NCBI GenBank assembly: GCA_025677835.1
Contig: JAIXMR010000019.1
Coordinates: 62,001-126,000, forward strand
Length of the DNA stretch: 64,000 bases
Direction: 5' to 3'
Source: Sporodiniella umbellata
Lineage: Eukaryota; Mucoromycota; Mucoromycetes; Mucorales; Rhizopodaceae
The notes beneath the pieces were generated by a model, which saw only the letters and a list, made by a program, of their open reading frames with translations, was not told where the DNA came from and ran no database searches. Numbering within the stretch: the first letter of the stretch is position 1; each line of letters opens with the position of its first letter. This document shows positions 1 through 11,386 of the stretch, in pieces. A program made the position numbers and the translations under genes.

Positions 1-1763
1 TGACACATCGCCTGCTTCACCCTGGGTACTAGATGAAGATCGGCTGGTAAGATCGATTTCTTCAGGAGACGTATCCGATAACCTGCTCTGTTTGAGCTTG
101 TCCATCTCCTGTTCTACTTGGACGAGGCTGGCCTGAGTCAAGCTGAGTTCTTTTAAGGATTGTGTATGTTCAGACTGAGAACGATAAAGGGCTTGATGGA
201 GGGCTTCAAAGGCTTCCTGTTTGGCCTCCATTTGTTTTTCAAGCAAAACCAACTGCTTGGTTTGGACCTCTGTCTGCCCCGGTGGCTTATTTGGGAGCAC
301 AGGTTCAGATCCTCTTAGACGAGACTCGAGCTCCCGTATATAGGCCTCCCGCCGTTGTGTTTCTCCCAGGCTAGTGTGAAGCCGGGCTTGTACCTGATCC
401 AGCTTGAGCTGCTGCGATTTGAGCTGCGTTTTGAGATTGGCCAGAACAGCTGCATCCTCTCGCTCTTGTGAACTGGACGGTTTCTCTATCTGGGGTTCCG
501 CTCGGTTCTTAATCGATCTTGCGCGCGATGCATACTGTAATGTGTTTACGGTTTCTTGCAGATGCTGCCCTACCGGACTCACACAAGCAATCATTAGCGT
601 CAAGGCAGAACCACCCAACGAGTCTTGTAGGAGTCGCGTCAATTTAGAATCTCGATAGGGGATATGCAATTTGTCGCTGGCTAATGAAGAAATCACGTTG
701 CCTAAAGCTAACAATCCACCATTGATATAGATACCTTCCTTTCTACGATCCACCTCAGCTGTTGTTCGTTTCATCTATATATAAGCAGAATTTTTTTTTT
801 TTTTTAAAAAAAAGGTCTATAGATAGCAGAAAGCTTCCGGCACACTTACCCATCGTACACGCTCACTTCCTGCCAAATCAACAAAGTGAAGCTTGGTTTG
901 TTTGTCTTGGTGGTTCAAAATAACAGAAAAAATGGCATGTGACCGCGAAGACACCTCGTTCATATCTGTTGCATTGGTAGCTCGATTATTTAAACCCTGA
1001 TCTAGATAGCTATATAGGAGTTTTTTTTGGAAAAAAAAAAAGAAAAAAAAGCTTCAATTGATATTCCAAATTGCTTTTGTGGATGTATGCATTTGTTCAA
1101 ACAAAAAAAAAAGGGTAGAGAAGATTACTGCAAAACATGGTGCAAATCATGCACCGGTAGTCTTTGTACGCCAGTCCAATGTGTATGCCCTTTTCCATCT
1201 TCTCGAATGGTGATTGTACTGTTTTGATTTAACAAGTCGTATACTTCTTCATTATAAATTTCAATAAAAGCTACTGTTAAATTAGCCTCTTTCGGCAGAA
1301 GACTAAAAAGGAGTGTCATGGCGCTGGGTACGATTCCGTTTTGGTTGATAGAGGAAGTGCCCATAGTATATGTTTTTCCCGAAGATGTTTGTCCCTAAAC
1401 AAATAAACAGAACATATATATATATATATATATAAAGAAAAAAAATTAAGGGCAAGGAGAGGGAGAGGATGGTAATATAAAGATGCTTACATATGTAAGA
1501 AAGGTTGTGTTTCGACCTGTCAGGAACTTCCGTATCAGCGGGTCTCCAACTTGGTCAAATACATCACTCTGGGCACTTTCAGTACCAAACACATAGTCGA
1601 AAGTAAACTGTTTATGTTGTGAGATCACCTGGACCGTCCTGTCTTGAGTTTTGAGCACATTCTCATTAGCAAGATGAGCAAATCTCGGCTGAGCTTGGTC
1701 GCTGTCTGTCAAAGGTCGGATACGAAGTGCTAATATAGAAACGGCGCTTAATATTTGACTCAT
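1..1763 (-). CDS. Kinesin motor protein (kinesin-4-like), C-terminus beyond window edge
   Basis: Microtubule motor ATPase. The first exon (1491-1763, 91 residues) opens with the beta-1 strand motif ALRIRPL and ends at the tyrosine before the P-loop. The second (1129-1394) gives [12 protein letters not shown] (P-loop) and the [12 protein letters not shown] element. The third (850-1009) gives NEVSSRSH (switch I) and DLAGSER (switch II). The fourth, from 774 leftwards, carries [15 protein letters not shown] and [16 protein letters not shown], then a Gln/Glu/Lys-rich coiled-coil stalk that runs off the window. The loop [10 protein letters not shown] fits kinesin-4/KIF27-type motors, but subfamily is inference because the tail is missing. 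An in-frame ATG at 1775 is an alternative start. SSGKT instead of the usual GSGKT in the P-loop is a mild oddity. Confidence 0.9.
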
Positions 1764-2148
1764 AAGAGAATACATAGGAAAGACTTGCCTACTTGAATAT
1801 TAAGGGTTTCTTTGGTCATAAAGAGAAGAATAGGGAAGAAAAAGAGAAATAATAATAAAAAAGTAAATAAAAAGAATTGTTTTGCATCTACATACAAAAA
1901 AGGGGAGGTCATTTCATTTGATAGGTTGAATTAAATAGACTGTATGGGAGATGACATAATTGACAGGATCTACTTGTTTATTCTAAACATATATCAAAAA
2001 GCGAACGAATAACAATAATAAAATACAAAGAAGTATGTATAAATAAGAGTAATAATAATAGTAAGAAAAAAAAAGGCTATGGGCCAGCATATATTAAAAA
2101 AATTAAAAAAAGGCTAATGCAACTTGATATGATACATAAATAGGCGAG

Positions 2149-2188
<40 letters not shown>

Positions 2189-2245
2189 TAAACGAGGGCG
2201 AAAAGAGGTGTGTGTGTGTATGGAATGCTTTGTAATGTAATGAGA
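1764..2245. other. Intergenic, AT-rich, with GA microsatellite
   Basis: Between the start of the kinesin and the stop of the velvet gene, both minus strand. It should hold the kinesin promoter and the velvet 3' UTR. A GA/AGAAAG simple repeat lies at about 2145-2188, followed by a short TG run. No gene seen. Confidence 0.6.
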
Positions 2246-3459
2246 TTAGAATGAGAAAGTGTTAGGCTGTGAGAGCTGGATCATAGCAGCAACAGCGTCT
2301 TGTTCGTGAGTGGTTTTGAAGCGTTTGGGCGAGAGTGGGGGGAGTGTCAATGTGTCAAAGAAGGAAGGGGTGGAGGGATCAAAATCCGACAGGGGAGGCA
2401 AGGTGACACGAGGGAATTGAGCAGGTGGGCTCATTAAGAGAGGACTTCCCGTACTACTGTGTGTATCGTGACTAGTGACACTATTTCTTCTCTCCGAATA
2501 CTCCATTGGTTTTCTTTTACGGAGATTGGCACTATTTGAGGTGTAAGTATAGAACAAGATGTATAAGACGACAAAACTTACGCTGCCTGTACTCTGTTGT
2601 CCTTACGGATCTTGATGCGCGCACCTTGATCAGAAAACGATTTGGAAAGGAACGTAGAATCTAATGCGCCTGGGAAACTCTTGGTAGAATAGACAGTGAA
2701 TGGAGTTGTAAAAAGCGAGGAAAGGCAGACGGCGCCAGAACTAATCAGGACGTGTGAGTTACATGCGTTTTGGTCAAGACACCCCAAATGAACTTACTCT
2801 GTGATTTGGAATAAAGACAACTTCAATCTGTATTTGCCTTCGACTTTGACTGAGAGATCGCCAAAAATAAAAAAGGTATTGACTAAACAAGAATGAGTCA
2901 TCGGCTTACGACTTATTTAGAAATGCTTACTTTGATTGTCAATATCGTTAAGTTTGAAAAGAGAAGATACTGTCTGTCCAGAGAGGGCGTTGTGAGTGGG
3001 TGTATAGATCTCCTCATCATTTGTGGCGTGACACAGGTTGCTGCACATGAAGAAGTATGAGCTTTGATGAAGCAAACTATTTTTTTTTGGGGAAAAATTT
3101 TTGATCAGATAAGTAAAAAAATTTTTTTTTGTGTGGCCGCCTACTTTGTTTCTTGCGGAGAAGATGGATCTGTTAGTGATATTTGAACAACAGGTGGGGG
3201 ATCAATGGGTCTACGATCTGATAATACAAATGGATAAATAAAAAAGCGCCTTTTTTTTTTTATCAGATGTTATACATACCGCGCTCATTGTTGGTGCTGA
3301 TGCGTGCTTGAACAGGTTGTTGGCGGATGTTTAGCTTGTATTTTCTAAAGGAAATTACATCAATAAATGGTTGTCATAGAATGCAATGGGTAATTACTCT
3401 GATTTAGAGGCTTCTTTAACAGAAGAAGGCGTAAAGCGATGGTTGCTAATTCTAGCCAT
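2246..3459 (-). CDS. Velvet-domain transcription regulator (VosA/VelB type)
   Basis: Nuclear regulator of development and secondary metabolism in fungi. Reading from the ATG at 3459, spliced exons give a short leader (MARISNHRFTP), KYKLNIRQQPVQARI, RRPIDPPPVVQISL, the LCHATNDEEIYTP / LSGQTVSSLFKLND block, FFIFGDLSVKVEGKYRLKLSLF, and finally TVYSTKSFPGALDST with SFSDQGARIKIRKD. These are successive hallmarks of the velvet domain. The C-terminal exon (2246-2557) adds KRK basic residues and a Pro/Ser-rich tail ending AAMIQLSQPNTFSF. Introns have clear GT-AG ends, for example after KSE (GTAATT) and a 56-nt intron ending GATTAG near 2743. The protein is compact, with no second large domain. Which velvet paralogue it is cannot be decided here. 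The whole domain is recognisable in order, so the family call is secure. Confidence 0.88.
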
Positions 3460-4649
3460 AGTATGAATAAAGTAAAAGTAAAACTGTTTAGAAGAGTAAA
3501 GAAAAGGGTGATAAAAGGGAAAAGAAAGGAAAGAAAGATAAATGGTGCTACTGAAAAGAAAAGATCTGATAATCGAGTAATCAGATTTGAATCGGAGTGA
3601 CCCAAACAATCTTTAAATTTTCATCGTCCGATACATGAGGGCAGCCACGCTACCAAAAGAAAAATAAGCTATGGATAAGACAGCTTTCAGGAAAAAGGAA
3701 AAGGAAGATAGAAGAAAGAAGAAAGAAGCAAAGAGTACCAAAAAAAAAGAAAAAAAAAAACGAAAGCCCTTATCTTTCTCAAATTTTTTTCTGCGCTTGT
3801 TCTGAAAATCAAAAATCAAAATAGACAAATTTTTCTCTTTTATTTCGTGAATTTACGGGTTCATTCTTTTTGTTCCAAGCCTGAGGTAGTACGACAACTT
3901 GGAGCGTCTTGGCAATACGTCTTCACATGTCTTATGTAACCCAATAACAAACATTTAAAAGCTTTTCTTTTTTTCCCTTTAAAATGGTGTCAAATAGCGT
4001 TGATTATGTAAAAAATAAAAATAAAAATAAATAAAAAAAAGCTCTCGTTTTAGCCCAAAAAAACAGAACAAAAAAAGGGTGTCACACATACCCTGCTCTA
4101 TTAGGCATTAGGATAATACCGGGGAAGGCCTTCTTTTTATATATGTGTATATATATGAACCAACGGACATTGATTTGATGACATTTTTTTTACCATTTGC
4201 TACTGTTTTTTCTTAAAATGAAACTGACAAACCGTTCTTTTGGTTATATTTTTCTGAAGCACAACATATATAGAGTTTGGTCTTGTGTATTCAATTGTTT
4301 TATTTTTTTTCCTGTTAGAGTCATTTCGAGTATACAGGGTGTCTGCATATATAGGTGTGTGTGAGTATACAAAATATTTTTATCTGTGCGTGAGTGCGTA
4401 TAGCAAATCTAAGACATTTTACAAAAAGAAAGTCAACTTCATTCCGATCGCCCCCGCCCGTCTTCTTTTGATTCTTTCTAATATACAAATGTGTATATTT
4501 TATGGTCTATACACACTATAATAGGCTCATTTAATGGCTCTAATTGCATTATGACAGCCACTGCGTCTACGCACAAGTAGCAAACATAGAGATGAAAACA
4601 ACCTTACGTATGGTTCTATAGGTATACACCGCCTTTTTCTTTTTTAAGC
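3460..4649. other. Gene-poor AT-rich intergenic
   Basis: Upstream of the velvet start. T-, A- and TA-rich stretches and short open frames of low-complexity composition (Phe/Lys-rich). No recognisable gene. It must hold the velvet promoter. The left end of the PEX5-like duplication may extend into its last ~40 bases. Confidence 0.5.
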
Positions 4650-5066
4650 TTAAAATATGAATTTTGGGCGGAATTGGTTGGAATCAACAATTGGAACTAC
4701 TTTGCCTACTGGATTGCGACGATCCTAAAGACGCACAAACTATGTTAGCAATACAATAAAAACAAAGAGATTCTTTCCCTTGCCGTTTTTTTTTTTTTGG
4801 GGCTGAGTTATCGTTGCCACAAAAGATTTTCTCAGCACCTTCCATGAACTGTTAAATACACTCACACCTTCCGAGCCCTCGCTTCAAATACATATCGACA
4901 GATCGGCCGTAGTATATTCTTTAAATTCTTTACAGCAGCTAATATTATATTGAAGCTGTATAAAAGAGAACTTAATCCTAATGTCTTGTGACAAACTTGA
5001 TGGTTTCTTTTTGAGTCATAACCGTTGGTGAGAGAGTAGCGCCCAATCGATTCCAAAATAGATAAC
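4650..5066 (-). pseudogene. Decayed partial duplicate of the PEX5 3' end
   Basis: The stretch matches the last two exons and last intron of the intact PEX5 gene at 6926-7350. Shared blocks include TTTGGAATCGATTGGGCGCT (exon start), a tract around GGTGCTGAGAAAATCTTTT, the acceptor CTTTAGGATCGTCGC and the final codons (NQFRPKFIF against NQFRPEFEF in the gene), with a stop at the same place. The TPR-coding part is broken: after LGATL the frame degenerates and meets in-frame stops. The last intron and its acceptor are retained, so this is a DNA-level duplication and not a processed copy. Same orientation as the gene, about 2.3 kb away. No promoter-proximal PEX5 sequence is present, so it cannot make a receptor. 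Confidence 0.85.
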
Positions 5067-6925
5067 CCAAAAAAAAAAAAGACCCAAACTACCTACTTTT
5101 ACTTCGTCTGTAATCCAATTGGGTTATGTGAGAGTTAATATGGGCAAAATGGGTTGCGTAGTTTTTTTTCTGCCGTTTTTCCTCTCAGCATGGATTCTGG
5201 TGGGAAAACTCACCATAAGTAAAAGACTTTGTTTTCACAGAAAGAGTTTTAAGGAATCTCAGAGCACAGGAAAGCAGCTTACTAAACTAGCATCTCTACC
5301 ATGTCCGACGCCCAAAGAGTCATTCAGAATGACTGGATTGCCATGTTGATCCACCTCAATAATTGTAATTTTAGATTTAGTGCCTTTTAATACAATGTAC
5401 ACCGTGTAGGTTTTTTTTTCTTCGGTTAAAATAGACTTTGTCCTCGAAAATTTCTCTTTTTTTCGCCATGTGTTTCCCAAGTTACTTTACAAAACGTTAT
5501 AAGAAAAATTCCACTAACAGTTGCTTGTAACTAAATAAAAGATACTCATCCTTTAAAGCAGACTTTGAAATAGTAAAAGTGTGCTGAGGATTCATTCGTT
5601 AATACATGTTTTGATGTTAGCAGATTATCATATTCTCATAAAGGATTTTCTAGTACGCTCCTGTTCACTTTAAACTAATCATTTAGAGCGAAAGAGACAG
5701 TGACGAAGTATAAAGGTTTTGGTTATTTCTCTCCTCATTGTTGTAAGTTCTCTCAAAGTTGTAAATAAACAAATCAGTGTCTTTGGTTGTACAAAAAAAA
5801 ACTTGACTGGTCAAGAGGCTCATTCAGTTGAAATGAAAGATAGAGAAGACCCTATCCTACCTTGGAAGTGGAAGTCCGGTGAAGGCTGCATGAGTAAATT
5901 GTTATTGAGTGACTCAAACCTGGCTGTTCACTGTTTAGTTGGTATTGTACTTTATTACTTCTATAAAGACAGTGTATGTATTTAAGACAGATTGCCTATA
6001 GATGTAGGTATTCCTGCCAATAGCTATATTCCAGCCCAAAATTGAGTGGCCTGACGGTAACAGATTGGCTTTAGCTTATGTGTCGCCAATATTGATTGAA
6101 CTTCAATATCAGGTGGACCAAGGCTTTATGCTGAGGTCTATAGCATATCCATTTCTGACCTATGAACGCTACACAGTACTGTCTATTTTTCTTATAACTC
6201 TAACCAAATCCTTCTCGAGTACCGGCCTTCAAAAAGAGTTTACCATCGGCAAAAATGGATTTCTACTCGAAGCAAGCTGCAATTTTTTGGTTAAAAAGGC
6301 GCGTACTATTGATTATGTTTAACCACTTGAATCAAGAAATGTTGGATCTTATGGTTTCCTTCGGGTCTTCCTTACTTTTCACTAACCGCATTAAATTCCA
6401 GAGCATTATTTTCTACTATAAAAGAGATTTTGTGGAGAGAACCCTATCAAAGGATGAAAAAACCAAATGCTTCTCATCAATTAAATGATATCAAAAGAAC
6501 ATTTGCGTAAATAATTGAAGAGAGCGATAATTGGATACATCACCAACAAAAAAATACAGAGCCGTATGTAAAAAGATACTTGCGATTGGGCAAATACAAA
6601 AATATTTGAAAGAGAATGGTTTTATGGAAGAAAAGTGTTCCAGCAAAGATAAACTACTAAAGATACTTTATTTACTGAAAGTTCAAGCAAACCAAAAAAA
6701 AAAAAAAAAAAACTAGTTATCACCACGACCTTTTTAATTTTCTTTGAAATATAAACGGGTAGTCTAGTCTACATAAATCAAAATAATTCTTTCTTTTTTG
6801 TACTGTAACAGTTGCAATGTCTGAACAAAAAAAAAAGCAATAACAAAAACAGATAAAATCAGCTTTATGTACGGTTTTATGTATGCATGTACTAGTCAAT
6901 ATACGTAGATCTTTTTTTTTTTTGT
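5067..6925. other. Intergenic with unassigned open fragments
   Basis: Lies between the PEX5-like duplicate and PEX5. Several short open stretches occur, for example 5259-5480 (-) with ...ITIIEVDQHGNPVILNDSLG and 5719-5985, 6065-6322 and 6255-6488 (+). None has a recognised domain, and they do not join by convincing splice signals. Composition suggests relic coding sequence, perhaps a dead transposon, but I cannot name one. Long A-runs occur near 6692-6711. Confidence 0.4.
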
Positions 6926-8907
6926 TTAGAATTCGAATTCTGGGCGGAACTGGTTCAAATCAGCCCCCGGGATTGCTTTGTCTGCTAAATCGCGACGATC
7001 CTAAAGATTCACGAATAATGTTAACGATACAATGGTAACAAAAGGGCTTGTGCGACTGTGTATGTTTGTTAAATTACCATCATAATAAAAGCTTTTCTCA
7101 GCATTTCCCATGAGTTGTTGGATACATTCACACCTTCTGAACCTTCAATTCGAGTATGCATCGACAAGCCGGTCATAATATGCTCTGCTGCCTCTTTGTA
7201 ACAACCAATATTGAGACAGCTTACACCAATGTTATATCGAGCACGTACAAAAGAAGGCTTGATCTCTAGTGCTTTGTGATAAACGTCAATTGCTTCTTCT
7301 GAGCGGCCATTGTTGGCAAGAGTAGCGCCCAATCGATTCCAAAGTAAATAATCCTAATATCCCACCCAATAAAAGAAAAGTTAAAACACTTCCAAAAAAG
7401 GTATCACAGTCTTACGTTAGGCCGGCCTTCTAAAGCAGATACAAAACAGTCGATAGCTTTATTCAAATCGCCACTACCATAGTATAGCACACCCAGTCCT
7501 ACCTGGACATCAGGATCCATACCTTGCCCATTGGGTGCTTGTCTAGCAGCTTCCAAGAATAACTTGGTAACACGGTCGTGTAGCTCATAAGGAGAGGTAG
7601 CGGCAGGCAACTGACGATCGATGAGAGCAGGGTATCTATGGGCAATCCAGCGTTCAAGTGTTTGGTAGGCAGCATGATCGTAGGATTCGTTGGTATAACT
7701 GACGGCCAAAGACATCAAAGCTTGAACGTTATTGGGGTCAACTTCAATTGCGCGCTCAAGTGCACGAATAGCAGGTTCTTCTTTTTCGTTTTGAGCCTGA
7801 ACATGACCCAGGTGGCTCCAGGCAGCTGAATTCTCTGGCTCTTTTTGTACAGCAGCTTCGAAAGCTAATGCTGTTTCGCTTAGGGAGCCTCCAATTTCTA
7901 GCAGGGCCAATCCTTCTGACAATGGCTCAGGATGGTTTATATAAGGGTTGTTCACCTCAAATACGTACTCGCCCAAATCGGGTTTATAAACCGTATCGCC
8001 CATCCCAAAATGTCCAAATTCGTCTTGCCAGTCCTCATCCTCTGCCAACTGATCACGTACGTTCTGCCAAACATTTTCGAATTCAGCAAAAGCAGGATCT
8101 GACTCATTTACAGCTTCCTCTTCTTTCTGAGCTTGAGGTTCATCAAAAGCAGCAAACTGAGCCTCCCAGGAAGATTGTGTCTCTTTTCCCTTTCCTTTTT
8201 GTAAATCAAACTCGTTTGCCCAGTCAAAATGTTTTTGAAAAGCGTTTTCAAATTCGGCCAGCTGTTGTGGATTCATATGTACTGCATCAGGGTGGTTCAT
8301 AAATTCATCCCGCCACGCTATGCAAATATGTATGCCTGTCAAAATCCAAACCTCTTCATAATTTTTTCTTTCTGTTTACCTGAAGCACTTTGAGAAGGAC
8401 CTGCTGCCATTTTGCTCTCTAGAAAGGCTTTTTCCATCGCTTGTTCTTCGCCTGGTGTCAATTCCCACAGTTTGGGTCCTTCTCGTTGAAAATCATGAGC
8501 CCAATTTTGTGTACGTACCGCATCCAACTCTCTGGAAAGATCGTTAAACTCAAATGGACGATGCCCTGGTGTTTGCATCGATCTTTCCTGCCCAAAAAAC
8601 TCGTCTACCATATTTCCCTGAGCTTGGTGTTGTGGACGTACTTGTGTTCGCATCTAAAAACAAAATTGTTAAATAAGACTGTTCCTTTCAGTAGCCTTTT
8701 TTTCTCTCTTACGCTAGAAGGTCCTGAAGTACCTTGTGAAGACCCGTCAAAGCGATCCTATGGTCCTTGTGTTTCAGTGAAAAGTTTATGCATCTCTTTT
8801 ATTACCCTTTGAAGAGATCGGTCCTGACCAAACTGTTTCAACATTTGGCTCATGGGGTTGGCTCCACCACAGGAATCGTCTCCGTTCATCATATTCTTGA
8901 ATGCCAT
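6926..8907 (-). CDS. PEX5: Peroxisomal PTS1 import receptor Pex5
   Basis: Cycling receptor that binds C-terminal SKL-type signals and brings matrix proteins to the peroxisome. The ATG at 8907 starts an N-terminus with SCGGANPMSQMLKQFGQDRSLQ, the conserved region holding the ubiquitin-acceptor cysteine (Cys13). Then come WxxxF/Y-type motifs (NWAHDF, FDWANEF, SWEAQF, VWQNV, DWQDEF), which bind Pex14/Pex13. The TPR array starts at EALLEIGGSLSETALAFEAAVQKEPE and continues through ALERAIEVDPNN, GLGVLYYGSGDLNKAIDCF and NRLGATLANNGRSEEAIDVYHKALEIKP. The last exon gives DRRDLADKAIPGADLNQFRPEFEF. At least five introns: after LQR, PSS, SAS, GRPN and MM. A partial decayed copy lies downstream at 4650-5066. 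Confidence 0.95.
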
Positions 8908-11386
8908 TTGATGTATGTGCGTATAAATGTGCTTATATGAGAAGAAGAAAAAAAAGAATGTTTGCGTGGAGACCAATAAATATTATTAAGGCAAGTTTAA
9001 GATGACTAAGGGAGAGAAACTCCGGACCGATTTCAACAGTCATTAGAAAAAATTATAAAACCGCCGGCATCTGTGATAAAAAAAAATGCAAAATACTCCC
9101 ACCTTTACTTGTTTTTTTTTTTTTTTGAAAACGTCAAGGATAAGATGTCTGGTCCCTTATTGGGGCGCAAATCAATAGACTTTTTGCACCTTCGTAGGTC
9201 GATCTTTTGGACAATGCTTGTTTGGTTATGAATAAAGACATTTTCGAAACCTTCCTTTGTACCACTGGTGTTTCCTTTTAGTAAAGGTTTAAATTTGAAT
9301 AAAGTAAAGACTTATTTGATATTGGGCAGTAAAGTGTCCCTATCTGTTTTTCTTTTAGAATACCTAGTTTGCTGGAATTGTTTAAACAAAAAACAGCACT
9401 TGTGTTTTCATACTGTTCGTCAGACAGAACAGCAGCTACGCATAGCTTCTCTCTATGAAATCGTTGTCGTGTTTTCCATTTCGGTTTAGCCTGCGCATTG
9501 ATTTTTCTGTGGTAGTTTACAGTGTGTTTTCTTTACACTTGTGACATAACTCACTACTCATCAGTTTCTGATTGTCTGTCTAGTTGTTTTGAAAACAGTA
9601 CGCTTGTTAGACTTTTTATTTAGTAGACTACCTTCTTGACAGACATACCTTCTATAGCATTGAATTGACTTTATTTAAGTTCAGCTTTTGTCCAATCAGC
9701 CTGTTAGATTTTTGGTATTACTTTATACTCTGTAAGAAATACTCATGTGTCAACGATTTTGAAAGAGTGTATGTAGGAAATTTTCCATAGATAGTAATAT
9801 CAAACTATACCTACCATTGGCTTAAGGTAAACAATCGAAATCGAACTCTCGTCCAACTATTTTATTTTCGATTCTACCACACTACACCTTCCCGTAACAA
9901 CGTAATTCTGAGCCTTTAGATATAAATAGAAACGTCATGTCTATAGAGTTTTGTAACACCTTACCTAAACAATAAACTTTTTTCGAGTGAGGCATTACTT
10001 CCTAGGAAAAACGCTACATACATGTCGCTGATCAAATGTATAGGTATTTCTTTAATATATCAGACAATGTGTTTTTGACAAAAATAAGCACGTTTTCAGT
10101 GTTTAGGAAAAGTGGCTGATTTCGACAATCCCCAGTATACGTAATCAAAAATACAATAGATATGGGATGTATCACCAAGAAAATGTATTTCATTTTGTAT
10201 TTTGAGATTTATGTGAAATCCCGGAAAAGCTGTCTCTGCAAACTGCTCCTCTTTTTATCTTACTGTATCACAGAGGTTTGTTTGGTATCACATTGCCTCA
10301 TAGACAGATGTCTGCTTTTTTTTTTACGTGTCAAACATAGAATCCAGCGTACTATCTACGGATTGCAATGGCTGCTAATTGTGAAAAGGAAAAAATAACT
10401 ACAAATGTGAACGAATAAAGATTCTCTTATTATATTGAAAATTACGATCTCCATAAAAAAACTAACGACTACCAAAGTCTGAGTTCTAGTATTGCGTTGA
10501 AATGAAAGCATTAACGAAGTGCGGTGTTTTGTATTTTCAGTTTATTGAGCAAGGCGGATTGGTAGAGTATCTGTATTGTCAGGAAATGTATACATATAGG
10601 GTTGGAAGAGAAAAGAAACACCATTTGATCAAAAGCCCGTCAAAGCTTATTGTATGTAATGCAGAAGCTTTAATCTTGTGGTTTTTTTCGAGAAGAAAGG
10701 GTGCTGTAGAAAAAACAATAAAGGAAGTTGACATGAGAGTTTCATTTGGTTTTACTTTTGAAAAAAAAAGCTGTATTGTAGTTTAGTAAACTAGCTATAT
10801 ATCTACTACTGTGTATCAATGTATTTTTTATAGTATCTCTGATATTCACTAGCTCGATTGGGGAGCCTTGTGCCTCAGTCAGTTTTGTTTAGAGTTTTAA
10901 ATGACGTATTTTTATAGTGCGATAGGATATAATAGAGTTTTGGTGTAACTTTTCATGTCAATCCAAGAAAGAAAGGTCCAATCGCGTCAAGTCTGACATC
11001 GATACTTCGTCATTGCTAACCAATGGACGCATTTTAGCTTGAATAGAAAAATAGAGCAAAGAGATCGACGTCTATAACAAAAGCAATACACCAACAAAAC
11101 TAGCAGAAAAGATCAAAGGCAGGTGAGCTGTTGAGACTGGCTCTATAAAAGTTTTTTTTTTCTTTATTGCACCGAAGAAGATTGATAGTAATGATAAAAT
11201 CATGCGCATAAAAAGAAAAAAAAAAGTTCCATCATAGTCTCAATGATGAAACCACACCAAGGAATTAGCCCAACCCTAGTCATGATTAAATCAGATCATA
11301 CAATTAAGGAAAGGGCTTTAAATATCCCTTCAGTTTTATCTAACTCGCTATTTTTCTCTTCTTAATCATAAAACTTGAACAAAACA
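8908..11386. other. Gene-poor AT-rich region, promoter of PEX5 and of the 11.4-kb gene
   Basis: Divergent intergenic stretch of about 2.5 kb. Short open frames (9268-9489, 10162-10398, 10502-10786, all +) lack recognisable domains or convincing splice partners and look like chance or relic frames. No tRNA-like B box was seen. The last 400 bases before 11387 are T/A-rich and should contain the promoter of the downstream gene. Confidence 0.45.
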
